A DNA stretch of 37,268 nucleotides from Verrucomicrobium spinosum (GCA_020718645.1 DYRQ01000010.1:1-37268); one strand, 5' to 3'. Positions 16,911-25,952 are shown, counted from the first letter of the stretch. Notes: generated by a model not told the origin, from the sequence alone. Program-made: numbers and translations.

Positions 16911-17698
16911 TACGCCTGCTGTCCGCGCTGCTCCTCTGTCTGTGGTGCGCCGGCATCCCGCCTCTCGCAGGTGGTGAGAGTGCCGGAGATCTGGAGTGGG
17001 TCGCCCGCCGTGTCTGGCAGAACGAGTGCGGTGGCACGGTGGAGGGATTGACTTCATGGAATGTCGGCGAACATTTTGCCTCGCTCGGCATCGGTCATTT
17101 TATCTGGTATCCGGCAGGGGCTCCGAAATCTTTCGAGGAAAGTTTCCCAAGACTCCTCGCCTTTCTGACCTCACGGGGTGCCCGTCCCCCGGCGGGATTC
17201 ACCTCGGACATGGCATGTCCGTGGTCGTCGCGGGAGGGATTCCTCGGTGCTGCCAACTCGGAACGGATGACTGCCCTACGCGGTTATCTAGCGGCAACCG
17301 TCTCGCTACAAGCGGAGTTTTTGGCGCAGCGCATGGAGGCGTCTCTCGAGAAGATGACCTCGGGTTTGCCCCCAGAAAAAACCTTCCGCGTGCAGAATAA
17401 TTATCGCGCTGTGGCCGCCGCCCCGAAGGGGAGTTACTTGCTGATAGATTATGTGAACTTCAAGGGCGAGGGGGTGAACCCTGCCGAACGCTATCAAGGG
17501 GAGGGGTGGGGCTTGCTGCAAGTGTTGTCGGGCATGGATGCGGCAGTGAGCGATCCCCGCCAGGCGTTTTCAGAAAGTGCCGCCCGCGTCCTCTCTCGCA
17601 GGGTGCAGCTTGCGCCGAAAGAGCGGAGGGAAGAGCGTTGGCTTGCTGGTTGGTTGAACCGTTGCAAAACTTATGACATCGCTGGGAAGAAACTTTAA
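16901..17698 (+). CDS. Secreted protein of unknown function
   Basis: The 265-residue protein begins with a clear signal peptide ([18 protein letters not shown]). The mature part has [33 protein letters not shown], where an E-x-G...GIGHFIWY arrangement faintly recalls a lysozyme-like catalytic Glu and Gly-His turn, and two further conserved-looking stretches ([34 protein letters not shown]). I cannot name the family. ATG 16901 is preferred over 16889 because GGAAAG precedes it and the signal peptide then starts at the first residue. It is coupled to aroC by overlap. Confidence 0.75.
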   Translation: MSVIRLLSALLLCLWCAGIPPLAGGESAGDLEWVARRVWQNECGGTVEGLTSWNVGEHFASLGIGHFIWYPAGAPKSFEESFPRLLAFLTSRGARPPAGFTSDMACPWSSREGFLGAANSERMTALRGYLAATVSLQAEFLAQRMEASLEKMTSGLPPEKTFRVQNNYRAVAAAPKGSYLLIDYVNFKGEGVNPAERYQGEGWGLLQVLSGMDAAVSDPRQAFSESAARVLSRRVQLAPKERREERWLAGWLNRCKTYDIAGKKL

Positions 17699-17726
17699 AA
17701 TAAGGAAAAGCGCGATACCGAGAAAG

Positions 17727-17807
17727 TGCGCGGGGGGGGACTTGAACCCCCACGGCTTGCGCCATACGCACCTCAAGCGTACGTGTCTGCCATTTCACCA
17801 CCCACGC
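17727..17807 (-). tRNA. tRNA-Leu (anticodon GAG)
   Basis: On the minus strand the 5' acceptor arm GCGTGGG (17807-17801) pairs with CCCGCGC (17734-17728), discriminator A at 17727 and no encoded CCA. The anticodon stem TACGC/GCGTA encloses TTGAGGT, giving anticodon GAG. The T arm GGGGGTTCAAGTCCCCC is standard and the variable region is long, as in class II leucine tRNAs. Confidence 0.95.
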
Positions 17808-17921
17808 AAATGGGACGGTTATCTTGGAAATTCCTCCGATAATTGCAACAGGAAAATGACGGCACCCCTATTTTCAGTAGAGCTGTCGGTGCTGTAGCAG
17901 CGCTGTTCCAAGGAGCTTTTC

Positions 17922-19184
17922 ATGGCACGAATCCTATATCTGATCCCGATCGAGGGCATGCGAGACTTGGCATGCGAGCAGTTTATTCGTGCTGCCAGAT
18001 CAGAGGGGCATGCCGTTGTAGAACTTCCACTGCGAGCTGCCCCCGACAAGTTTTCGACCCAGGCTTCCGCATCTCCGCCGATTGCCGAAGTGCTTCGTGC
18101 GAAGCCCGACCTCATCGTGACCCGTGGCGGTCTAGGCATCAACTGGCCAGATTTTTTCCTGCACGAAGAGATAGCCTCCCTTCCCGTCGCTGCGCTCTGG
18201 TTTGATGACCCCGTGCGACCCTTGGCATTTTTTAAAAATACCCCACGCTATCTCGACGCCTTGCGAAGGCCGGGAATGCACCATTTTGTCTGGGACGGAC
18301 ACTGGCGTGATTGGTTGAGGACCCGCCATGCGGTGCCCAGTTACCCCATACATTTGGCGGCGGATCCCAAGGAGTTTTACCCCTCTGAGGATGGAGACGC
18401 CGAAGGGGTTTACTTCGTCGGCACGCTGACTCGTCCCAGCTTGATGCGTGCTAAGGCCGATAGCCTGTCCTTCGCAGTCCGCAAGGCAGCTCACGCATAT
18501 CTCCGCGCCCTGGAAAACGCACCTTACGCTACTGAACCCTACACTCTGCTCGAGCAGGTTGTATTGGGACTGCCTCAAGCTCTCTCCGAAGCTGTGAAAT
18601 CAGCGAGGGCGGAGTTCCCAGAGCAGGACACCTCGCTGCTAGCTCTGGCATGGATGGCGGCAAAAAATGAAACCCGCAAGCGGGCACTCCTCGCAGCGCT
18701 GGCCGTCTCCGATATCCGCGTGCTTTCGGCTAACATTGAGGGATCTCAGGCGCAAGAAACTGAACTACGGGCTATCGTGGGCGAGACTCGGCACCGTGTG
18801 GAGTTTCAAGATACGAGCACGCTCTCTCCTAGCGAACTCAGACTGCTATACCGCAATGGGCTTTTGCATCTTCAAGCGACTGATCCCCAATCCGTGCGCG
18901 GTGGCATACCGTTCCGAGTCTTCCAGACCAGCGCCTGTGGCAAACCTTTGTTGAGCGACGAAAAACCGGAATTGAAAGAGGCGTTTCAGGAGGGGCAAGA
19001 AATGTTCTATTACAGCACTGACAGTGAAGTGCCCGACAGGTTGTCCAGACTGTTGGCTGCTCCGGAGCAAGTCCGCCAGGTGGCACAAGCAGCGCGCGAA
19101 CGCTTTTTGGCTGATCACACTTGGGCGCACCGCGTGGCTTCTGTCTTGGCTGCGACAGGGACAGACGTGGCGCGGTCAAACTAG
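17922..19184 (+). CDS. CgeB-like glycosyltransferase
   Basis: The 420-residue protein has MARILYLIPIEGMRDL at its start, a DLIVTRGGLGINW turn, and near the end the donor-binding pattern GIPFRVFQTSACGKPLLSDEKPELKEAF, typical of CgeB/DUF3880 and Glyco_trans_1_2 glycosyltransferases with a GT-B fold. The middle also has YPIHLAADPKEFYP and VYFVGTLTRPS. AAGGAG at 17910-17915 is a strong ribosome site for ATG 17922. The substrate is unknown; it may modify a surface or flagellar glycan. It is followed by cvfB on the same strand, 97 bases away. Confidence 0.8.
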   Translation: MARILYLIPIEGMRDLACEQFIRAARSEGHAVVELPLRAAPDKFSTQASASPPIAEVLRAKPDLIVTRGGLGINWPDFFLHEEIASLPVAALWFDDPVRPLAFFKNTPRYLDALRRPGMHHFVWDGHWRDWLRTRHAVPSYPIHLAADPKEFYPSEDGDAEGVYFVGTLTRPSLMRAKADSLSFAVRKAAHAYLRALENAPYATEPYTLLEQVVLGLPQALSEAVKSARAEFPEQDTSLLALAWMAAKNETRKRALLAALAVSDIRVLSANIEGSQAQETELRAIVGETRHRVEFQDTSTLSPSELRLLYRNGLLHLQATDPQSVRGGIPFRVFQTSACGKPLLSDEKPELKEAFQEGQEMFYYSTDSEVPDRLSRLLAAPEQVRQVAQAARERFLADHTWAHRVASVLAATGTDVARSN

Positions 19185-19281
19185 GCTGTAGCAGATAGGG
19201 AACCCGCTGCGTGTTGCCTGTCTCAAACAGAGAGATTGAGGCTGTCCAAACTCGCCAATCCGTGCCACCCTGTTTCCTGAC

Positions 19282-20121
19282 ATGGCACAACTCGGACAAT
19301 ACAATCGGCTCACCGTTCTGCGCGAGGCTTCACCCGGTCTCTATCTGGACGGAGGGCCTCTCGGCGACATCTTATTGCCAGGGCGATACATCCCCACAGG
19401 CACAGTGCCGGGAGATCAGCTCGATGTCTTCCTCTACCGCGATTCGGAAGATCGTCTAGTAGCCACGACGGAAAAACCCTTTGCTATCGCAGGACAATAC
19501 GCCTGTCTCGAAGTTATCGGCACCGACTCCAATATCGGTGCCTTTCTCGATTGGGGTCTGCCAAAAGATCTGCTTCTGCCAAGGCGCGAGCAGACTCGCC
19601 CAATCCATGCGCGCCAACGCATTGTCGTATTCGTGCTGCTCGACAAAAAGTCTGACCGCATCGTTGCCTCGATGCGCCTCAACAAATGGCTCAGCAGCAC
19701 GCCTCCCAAGCACGAGAAAAATCAACCCGTGAAACTCTTGATCTACGGTGAAACAGACTTGGGCTACCGGGCCATCGTTGACCATTCCTACCAAGGTCTC
19801 CTTTACCATTCAGAACTCTCCAGCCCGCTCATCATCGGCCAAAAGCTCGATGGCTTTGTCAAGGCGGTGCGACCCGATGGCAAACTGGATCTTTCTCTCG
19901 ACCGCTCAGGATTCCAGCGCATCCCGGACTTAGCAGAACAGATCATGAAAGAGTTGCGTGAGGCGGGGGGGCATATTCAATGCGATGATAACAGTCCTCC
20001 GGAAGATATCCGGGCACTCTTTGGGGTTAGTAAAAAAGCCTTCAAACAAGCCATAGGCACCCTCTACCGCCAACGCATGATTCTTATCAAAGACGGCGCC
20101 ATACACTTGCCCGACGCTTGA
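19282..20121 (+). CDS. cvfB: CvfB-type S1 RNA-binding protein
   Basis: The 279-residue protein contains repeated S1-like strands (LYLDGGPLGDILLPGRYIP, GAFLDWGLPKDLLLPRREQ, GYRAIVDHSYQGLLYHSELS) followed by a winged-helix tail (PPEDIRALFGVSKKAFKQAIGTLYRQRMI), the layout of CvfB/YitL. In Firmicutes CvfB affects virulence and RNA-related gene expression; here the role is unknown. Length is typical and it looks intact. Confidence 0.9.
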   Translation: MAQLGQYNRLTVLREASPGLYLDGGPLGDILLPGRYIPTGTVPGDQLDVFLYRDSEDRLVATTEKPFAIAGQYACLEVIGTDSNIGAFLDWGLPKDLLLPRREQTRPIHARQRIVVFVLLDKKSDRIVASMRLNKWLSSTPPKHEKNQPVKLLIYGETDLGYRAIVDHSYQGLLYHSELSSPLIIGQKLDGFVKAVRPDGKLDLSLDRSGFQRIPDLAEQIMKELREAGGHIQCDDNSPPEDIRALFGVSKKAFKQAIGTLYRQRMILIKDGAIHLPDA

Positions 20122-20182
20122 CTGGCGCATGGTTGAGATAGAGCTTCTGAGGGTGCTCGTGCCACTGCTGGCTTGGTATATC

Positions 20183-21223
20183 CTAGCTTGATTCAGCGAG
20201 GCGTTTTCTGGCTGTGCGGACATATTGTGCCTGCAACTCTATGCCGGTCCACCTCCTCCCTAGAGATTGCGCCACCACTGCTGTCGTGCCACTCCCGAGA
20301 AACGGGTCGAGCACGGCATCCCCAACTCGGGTGCTGGCGCTGATCAAGTGCTGTATGAGTTGGACAGGTTTTTGTGACGGGTGCCCCGCTTTCTCCTTCG
20401 AGACGCCTTTGAGAGAAGGCACGCGGAGGATGTTGGTCGCATACTTGCCCATGCTCAGGTGTCGTGCTCGTGCTCGGGTGTCCTTGTAGCGTTTGTCCTG
20501 CTGGTAAATTTGAATTCGCTCCACGGAGTAGGGGAGCCGAACAGCCTCTTTGTTGAAGTAGGGCTTGGCGTCGGACGACTGACGCAACACCAAGATCATT
20601 TCATATTGAGGCGTGAATGAGTCGCGGCGCTCATTGTAGCCGACCGCCCTGTCCCAAATAATCATGTCGTGGAATTGCATCTCCTGCGCCAACAGCGAAC
20701 AGGTATGCAGCCAGATATGCTCCCGTTTGCCGAGCTGACCAAAGATTAAAAGAAGCCCGTCATTCTTGAGCACCCTCTTGGCTTGGCGCACCCAGGTCAC
20801 AGTCCACTCCAGATACTCCTCCGGTGATTGCCACGCATTGTCCCAGCGTTCATTGCGGAGCACTTGGAAGTAGGGTGGGTCAGCTAGGATCGCCTGATAG
20901 TGGCTCGAAGGAAGATGCGGCAGGATATCCAGTGCATCACCACGATAGATCATGCCATCACCGACCGTGTGAACGGCCCGGATGCCCTGCGGTCGTATCG
21001 CGTTCTCACGCCTAGCTGTGTCTCCAAGTGTATTCAGGAGCGAGGGTCTTCCCACCTGTTTTCTTCCGTGCTCCGCAAAGAGGTTCAGAGCAGATTTCTG
21101 GATGACCCAATCCCGCCCGCATTTTTCTGCTGATAATCTTTTTTGTCGGATCAACTCCCGCACCCGTTCTGGGCTTACCTTGAGAAATCGTGCTGCCTCA
21201 GCCGTGGTTAAACTCTTCTGCAT
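20183..21223 (-). CDS. DNA adenine/cytosine-N4 methyltransferase with N-terminal HTH
   Basis: The 346-residue protein has an excisionase-like helix-turn-helix at about 3-45 (LTTAEAARFLKVSPERVREL), then catalytic motif DPPY at 115-118 and, near the C-terminus, the S-adenosylmethionine motif DPFLGSGTT at 306-314. Catalytic motif before the cofactor motif is the order of beta-class amino methyltransferases, which make N6-methyladenine or N4-methylcytosine. No restriction enzyme lies next to it, so it appears to be an orphan, used for regulation or for protection from a system elsewhere. The HTH fusion may give target preference or self-regulation. Confidence 0.88.
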   Translation of the reverse strand: MQKSLTTAEAARFLKVSPERVRELIRQKRLSAEKCGRDWVIQKSALNLFAEHGRKQVGRPSLLNTLGDTARRENAIRPQGIRAVHTVGDGMIYRGDALDILPHLPSSHYQAILADPPYFQVLRNERWDNAWQSPEEYLEWTVTWVRQAKRVLKNDGLLLIFGQLGKREHIWLHTCSLLAQEMQFHDMIIWDRAVGYNERRDSFTPQYEMILVLRQSSDAKPYFNKEAVRLPYSVERIQIYQQDKRYKDTRARARHLSMGKYATNILRVPSLKGVSKEKAGHPSQKPVQLIQHLISASTRVGDAVLDPFLGSGTTAVVAQSLGRRWTGIELQAQYVRTARKRLAESS

Positions 21224-21303
21224 GCGGAACTATTATTCATATTCTGGATAATCTGCAACCACGGATCACTCGGATGGCACGGATAGGGAACAGGTGTTTA
21301 GGA

Positions 21304-21467
21304 GAACGGAGGGCGGGCATCTTGCCCGCCACCAGCAGAACACGGGCTGGAAGCCCGCGCTCCTTTAGGGGGAACCTCCCGCTGCGTCGTTGCGAAATTT
21401 GCGGGAGATATTTTGGTCTGCGGCAGTTCCCGCGAGCCAAGCACTAAGCTGGGGGCGTGACGCGGGT
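21304..21467. repeat. 164-bp dispersed repeat, copy A
   Basis: It holds two adjacent hairpins, GGCGGGCA/TGCCCGCC and CGGGCT/AGCCCG, and is matched by copy B at 22623-22786 with about four differences. The right part is read as the last codons and stop of the antitoxin-like gene at 21444-21638. The upstream CCACGGATCAC tract at 21254-21264 belongs to related intergenic debris. Confidence 0.85.
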
Positions 21468-21638
21468 AGCTGTTGAGTCCACCGCCTTGCTTGCTTCTTC
21501 TTCCTCATCAATCTTGCGTAACGCCCGCACCATGGCGACGACATCAAAACCATATTTCTGCGCCACTGCCGTCTTTGCCCGACGCACTTCGGAAATGACG
21601 GGATCAGCTACAACTGTTGGGATATCAAGTGTTTTCAT
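21444..21638 (-). CDS. Small antitoxin-like protein downstream of a PIN gene
   Basis: The 64-residue protein contains DPVISEVRRAKTAVAQKYGFDVVAMVRALRKIDEEEE, the usual form of the short protein encoded after PIN toxins of this subfamily. It starts within the toxin's last codons (14-base overlap), toxin first. The final seven residues or so (RVTPPA) and the stop lie inside the 164-bp repeat, so the natural C-terminus was probably replaced. It may still be made although its toxin is broken. Confidence 0.6.
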   Translation of the reverse strand: MKTLDIPTVVADPVISEVRRAKTAVAQKYGFDVVAMVRALRKIDEEEEASKAVDSTATRVTPPA

Positions 21639-22107
21639 CGTATTGGATCAGTTCTTCTGGGCTGCACATAACCGGCAATCGGAATCCCGCATCGGCAACC
21701 ACCTGACGCATTCGGTCCCGCGTGTAAGGGTTGGCAATGTGCTTGAAATTCCAAGTCACAATATAGTTCATCTCGTGCACGGACGCTACAGCAATATGGA
21801 CGGCGTCCGAAGCAGCCTTCTCCGGCACCAAGCCGCCATCAATCAAAACGCGAGCCAACGCACCGACATCCTCGGTCAACTCAAGCTTGGGAATGGGTGA
21901 TAGAAAATCCAACCTCTGGCGTGCCATATCCACATCTCCAAGCTTTGCCTCTTGCAGCACCTCTTGAGATGTGTAGAGGTCGAAGGCCGATTGGCCACCG
22001 TCCCACCATGCACGAGTGCTCGCTTGTCTCGATGCCTAGATCACATTCATTGAAGGCCGTGCCAAGTAGTAGCTTGGAATCGTGGTTTCGATATACGCGC
22101 TCGGCAT
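21625..22107 (-). pseudogene. PIN-domain toxin gene interrupted by an amber codon
   Basis: Reading from ATG 22107, MPSAYIETTIPSYYLARPSMNVI is followed by TAG at 22038-22036, then the frame continues in phase: ASRQASTRAWWDGGQSAFDLY and on to YIVTWNFKHIANP and a stop at 21625. The whole would be 160 residues of a PIN-domain toxin (TIPSYY start, DAVHIAVASVH acidic helix, TWNFKHIANP end). Only the nonsense codon breaks it. A downstream start could make a 111-residue piece lacking the first catalytic aspartate/glutamate region, which would be inactive. Confidence 0.75.
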
Positions 22108-22622
22108 GGCGATTAATTTCTTAAGCGAACAGTATTATTCTGCAAAACTAAGTTCGGCTATGGGGTGGGAAAAAATTATCGGGTGGTGTTGTTTCCAAGA
22201 ACGGTGAGCGGAGGTGGTGAAGCGCTTTTGAGTTCTTGGGGAAGTATTCATTTCTGGGATTTGATGTCGCGGGTTGTGGTGTTGCTGCGCTCAAGAATAA
22301 AACGAATATCAAACTGCGGACTCCCTTTCATGAAGCAGAATGCTAGCCAAAAGTTTTTGGGGTTTCAAAGGGAAAAAGCTGAGTTTTTATTGCGCAGCAT
22401 TTGGCCTTAAAACTATTTTGCGACCACGGAACACACGGACCACACGAAAGGGGGACAGGCAAATATTTTGGACAGGATGGGCAGGATTCTTCAGGAACGG
22501 AGCGTGGGCTTCCAGCCCGTGTTTTCGCAGAATTTGACCCGTCGGTGGACGGACTCCTCCTGCAGCGAACCACGAAACACACGAAACACACGAACGGCAG
22601 ATTTATTGGGCAGGGTAAGCAA
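22108..22622. repeat. Gene-free stretch with decayed intergenic repeats
   Basis: No gene is recognised. The stretch holds two ACCACG-type tracts (22425-22445 and 22566-22592), with CACACG repeats, and at 22499-22523 an inverted partial copy of the hairpin portion of the 164-bp repeat (GTGGGCTTCCAGCCCGTG). These look like debris of repeated intergenic elements. Confidence 0.55.
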
Positions 22623-22786
22623 GAACGGAGGGCGGGCATCTTGCCCGCCACCAGCAGAACACGGGCTGGAAGCCCGCGCTCCTTTAGGGGGAACCTCCCG
22701 CTGCGTCGTTGCGAAATTTGCGGGTGATATTTTGGTCTGCGGCAGTTGCCGCGAGCCAAGCACTTAGCTGGCGGCGTGACGCGGGT
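22623..22786. repeat. 164-bp dispersed repeat, copy B
   Basis: Near-identical to 21304-21467, with the same two hairpins and about four single-base differences. It ends 22 bases before the stop of the ParE/RelE-type toxin gene. Confidence 0.85.
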
Positions 22787-22808
22787 TGGGATTTGGGCGA
22801 TGCGCCTG

Positions 22809-23114
22809 TTAGGTACTTCGTTTATTCAATTCCCTGAAAATTGAAATCGGATCTCTGCGAAGATCAAGAATAGCGAACACCTCAGTAGCTTCGGATGTCT
22901 CGCGGTAGTAAATACCAAATGGGAATCTGTCTGAGAGCCTTCGATGGAATCCAAAATGTTTTGAGTGAATGCCGTGCAACAACCCCAACCCTTCGATCTC
23001 TGCGATGATCGAGTCAGCAAAATAGCTGCCTACCCCACTCTCTTGTCGGTCATAAAAAGCTCTGCCGCGCTCGATGTCCTCAACTGCCTCCTCAAGGACG
23101 ATCACCTGTCTCAT
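22809..23114 (-). CDS. ParE/RelE-superfamily toxin
   Basis: The 101-residue protein (VLEEAVEDIERGRAFYDRQE, then FPFGIYYRETSEATEVFAILDLRRDP) shows the N-terminal helical hairpin and the central FPF-x-IYY and V-x-AILDLRRDP strands of ParE/RelE toxins. RelE types cut ribosome-bound mRNA and ParE types poison gyrase; I cannot tell which from the sequence. It follows its antitoxin with a four-base overlap. Confidence 0.85.
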   Translation of the reverse strand: MRQVIVLEEAVEDIERGRAFYDRQESGVGSYFADSIIAEIEGLGLLHGIHSKHFGFHRRLSDRFPFGIYYRETSEATEVFAILDLRRDPISIFRELNKRST

Positions 23115-23329
23115 GTTTGTCCTGAGGCAAGGCGAGCTTTCATTTGCGGTATAGTGAGAAAACTACCTTGCCCGGCCTCGACTTTCGCTAGGCGCGAAGA
23201 AAGGATGTCGCCATGCCATTCAGGTGAGGGGATCTCTTGGCCTGAGCTAGAGAATGATCGCCAGAGCATTTCCATGGCCTGCAGCCGTTCCACTGGGGTC
23301 ATTGTCTCAATATCGGATTCAGCGATCAT
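23111..23329 (-). CDS. Addiction-module antitoxin of the TIGR02574 kind
   Basis: The 72-residue protein has MTPVERLQAMEMLWRSFSS near its start and PSPEWHGDILSSRLAKVEAGQG, the layout of putative addiction-module components that precede ParE/RelE toxins. Its stop overlaps the toxin start (ATGA). The spacer 23330-23541 to the next gene contains GCGGAG-type debris and no gene. Confidence 0.8.
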   Translation of the reverse strand: MIAESDIETMTPVERLQAMEMLWRSFSSSGQEIPSPEWHGDILSSRLAKVEAGQGSFLTIPQMKARLASGQT

Positions 23330-23541
23330 ATCTCAGTGTAGTAAAACAGCGTGGTAATGCAAGAAGGGCGTTTTTTGTCGCCTGCTGCCGCAAAAGTAAT
23401 GACACCGAGGGAGAGGTAGAGGAGAGTTATTTCACGCGGAGTAGTAGAGACGCGGAGGGGGAGGATGAAGGGCGAAGTCAGAGGGAAGAAGTAGGAGAGA
23501 ACTCGAGTTGCTAACACGGATCATAAAGACATACTCGCAGA

Positions 23542-23597
23542 CTGACCCCTATTATAGGAAATACTACTGATGCGTGTGGGTGGGTAATAGGGGTCAG
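23542..23597. repeat. Inverted repeat, possible terminator of the glycan cluster
   Basis: CTGACCCCTATTA (23542-23554) and TAATAGGGGTCAG (23585-23597) are perfect 13-bp inverse partners with a 30-bp spacer. The right arm covers the stop codon of the last glycosyltransferase gene. As RNA it forms a strong hairpin and could end transcription of the cluster; it could also be a short mobile repeat. Confidence 0.5.
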
Positions 23598-24784
23598 GCT
23601 AGTTGTTTGAACCAAGCGTCGGGGACTTGCTGCATTTGGCGGTAGCGGCGGGCGAGTTTGAGGGCGTCACTCCGGGCGCGGGAGCAGCCCCGTGCGAGCA
23701 TTTTTTCCATCTGCTCTTGCCAGGCCGAGACTTCGGTGAACCGATCCACGAGAAAGTCGGGGTGATCCACGATTTCCGGGATGCCGCCGACTCGACTGGC
23801 GAGCACGGGCAGGCCACGGAGAAAGGCTTCGGGTGCCACGCGCCCGGCTGGTTCTGCCCACTGCGAGGGCACGAGCACGAGCTTGGCCAGAGAGTAGGCC
23901 CACGGTGCGGACATGCGTCCGAGCCAATAAAAGTTATCCGGCAAATCGCGTTCGCGTATGTTAGGCGGCATGTTCTTGACGCCGCATACTACAAAAAACT
24001 CCGAGGGAAATGCCTTGGCGAGGGAGAGTAAAATCTGGATACCTTTTTTCGTGGAGCCTGCCATGCCGACGATGCTGTGCGAGAAGGGTGAGTGGATTTT
24101 TTCCCATGGGCGCGGTTCGTCTATGCCTGGGTAAATCACGGTGCTTTCGCGTCCAAAGGCAGCTTTCAGGATGTCGCCCATGAATCGTGAGTTGGCGACG
24201 ACTTGACCCGCGGCGTCCAAGATGTCGGCGATGCCGGTCTGGGGTGCAAATTGCACGGCATCTGCGGCGATGGCTTCGGCAGAGAAAACGCCGGGTCTCG
24301 AGGGGGCGAGATCTTCCACGCTGCGGATGAAATACCAGCACGGGATGTTTTTCGTGCGCGCTTCCAGAGCGGAGGCCAAAGCCCAGTCCTGCTGGCAGAG
24401 CAGGCGGCGGTAAGTGATCGAACGCATGGCGGGCACGAGATCGTCCTCGTGAACTGCCCAGATGTAATCAATACCCCGGTAGCGGAACTGTCGCACGCGG
24501 GGGCCCATGCAGATGGCTGCGACGCGCAAACCGCGGGCTGCCAACTGAGATGCCAAGTGCATGAAACTGCGTGTGCCACCGCCGCGCGATGGATACATCG
24601 CGTTGGAGACCATGAGCACATCGTAGTCGCGCCCAGAAACGCGACGGGGGTTTCCGCCGAGTTTGCGGCTGCTGCGGGGCTTGCCGAAAAAATGGGCGAG
24701 CTTGAACTGGGCTTCCTGCACGCGCACCTGCCACTCGGGCACGGGCTTTCTGGCCATCAGATCGCGGTAGTGCTGGAGGTTCAT
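23594..24784 (-). CDS. GT4-type glycosyltransferase
   Basis: The 396-residue protein has the GT-B layout: YDVLMVSNAMYPSRGGGTRSF near the start, HSIVGMAGSTKKGIQILLSLAK in the middle, and WAEPAGRVAPEAFLRGLPVLASRVGG in the donor site, where E of APEAF is the usual nucleotide-sugar ligand. It likely adds a sugar to the surface glycan built by this cluster. It is the last gene, 22 bases after the preceding GT4 gene, and ends in the inverted repeat. Confidence 0.88.
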   Translation of the reverse strand: MNLQHYRDLMARKPVPEWQVRVQEAQFKLAHFFGKPRSSRKLGGNPRRVSGRDYDVLMVSNAMYPSRGGGTRSFMHLASQLAARGLRVAAICMGPRVRQFRYRGIDYIWAVHEDDLVPAMRSITYRRLLCQQDWALASALEARTKNIPCWYFIRSVEDLAPSRPGVFSAEAIAADAVQFAPQTGIADILDAAGQVVANSRFMGDILKAAFGRESTVIYPGIDEPRPWEKIHSPFSHSIVGMAGSTKKGIQILLSLAKAFPSEFFVVCGVKNMPPNIRERDLPDNFYWLGRMSAPWAYSLAKLVLVPSQWAEPAGRVAPEAFLRGLPVLASRVGGIPEIVDHPDFLVDRFTEVSAWQEQMEKMLARGCSRARSDALKLARRYRQMQQVPDAWFKQLA

Positions 24785-24806
24785 AGCGCGTGCGAGAGGA
24801 TGGAGA

Positions 24807-25952
24807 TTAAGAGCGCAGGGCTTCCTCGTAAATATCTTCGAGGATCGAAATTTGTTTCTCGGGCGAAAACTCCGTGGCGATACGATGCGTCGCTGCGGCA
24901 GAGACCGACTGGTAGCGCACGGGATCGGAGCAGAGAGTGACTAACTCCGCCGCGATGGCGTCAGGATTTTTCTCAGGAACCAGCAATCCATCTACGCCGT
25001 GCGTGATGGCTTCGGGGATGCCTGCGTGGGGTGTGGAGACGCAGACCAATCCTGTGCCCATGGCTTCGAGCAGCGCATTGGGGATGCCCTCGATGTCATT
25101 GCTGTTATCCGTCTCGCTGGGGTGTAAGAAGAAATGCGATTGGCGGTAAAGCGTGCGCAGGGTTGGGCGATCCACGAAGCCAACGAAAAAGACGCTGCGG
25201 GTCAATCCGAGCCGCCACACCTCTTTTTGCAGTTCCCCGAGTTGCGGGCCATCGCCAGCGATGGTGAAGGTCGAACGCGGAAAACTTTTTTGGAATACAG
25301 CAAAAGCGCGAACAGCGCTCATCAACCCTTTTTTCGGAATGAGGCGGCAGGCTTGCATGAGGTTCCACGCGCCATCAGCGGGGGCAGTGCGATCGGTGCG
25401 GTCAAAGAAATCCGTGCGGATGTGAGTCCTGTTGATACGGATTTTTTCTTTGGGGCAGCCGAGTTCAACGAGGAAGGGGACAAAACTTTCGCAGCGAGCC
25501 ATGATAAGGCGGCAGTGGCCGAACACGGAGGGCAACCATTTCATGTCCTCGGAGCGGGTGACATAGGTGCCGAGATCAGCACCGTGGAAGGAGACGACAG
25601 CAGGTTTTTTCCAGCGATCAAACAGCGGAGCCAACCGCGTCGCCTCGTGCCCAAAATAGATGTGCAGCAAGTCGGTGCCCAAACCATCCAACTGGCGAAC
25701 CAAGGAAGGGATCACGCCGCGATAAACAACCTGTGGCTCGCGCTGGACATATTTCATGTAACCGCGCTGCCACCACGAGAGAGCGTCGCTCTCCATAATG
25801 TGGACGCCGCCGTGCGGGAAGATAGCTTCGTTGCGTCGTTCGCGGGTGAGCACGAGGCTCTTGAAACGCTGGAGCCCCGAGACCTGATTATAGACATGCC
25901 ACATCTCTGGCTTGAGAAAGGTGCCGACGAAACTGGCGAGGGTGGGTTTCAT
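24807..25952 (-). CDS. GT4-type glycosyltransferase
   Basis: The 381-residue protein contains LLHIYFGHEATRLAP, VVSFHGADLGTYVTR, MQACRLIPKKGLMSAVRAFA, FTIAGDGPQLGELQKE and the donor motif EGIPNALLEAMGTGLVCVSTPHAGIPE, all typical of GT4 retaining enzymes. The start ATG overlaps the HAD gene stop (four bases), so it is coupled to it. Donor and acceptor are not predictable. Confidence 0.9.
   Translation of the reverse strand: MKPTLASFVGTFLKPEMWHVYNQVSGLQRFKSLVLTRERRNEAIFPHGGVHIMESDALSWWQRGYMKYVQREPQVVYRGVIPSLVRQLDGLGTDLLHIYFGHEATRLAPLFDRWKKPAVVSFHGADLGTYVTRSEDMKWLPSVFGHCRLIMARCESFVPFLVELGCPKEKIRINRTHIRTDFFDRTDRTAPADGAWNLMQACRLIPKKGLMSAVRAFAVFQKSFPRSTFTIAGDGPQLGELQKEVWRLGLTRSVFFVGFVDRPTLRTLYRQSHFFLHPSETDNSNDIEGIPNALLEAMGTGLVCVSTPHAGIPEAITHGVDGLLVPEKNPDAIAAELVTLCSDPVRYQSVSAAATHRIATEFSPEKQISILEDIYEEALRS

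Noticed and set aside
15762-17057. Long minus-strand frame of 431 codons
   Set aside because: It is the shadow of aroC, whose motifs are unmistakable on the plus strand.
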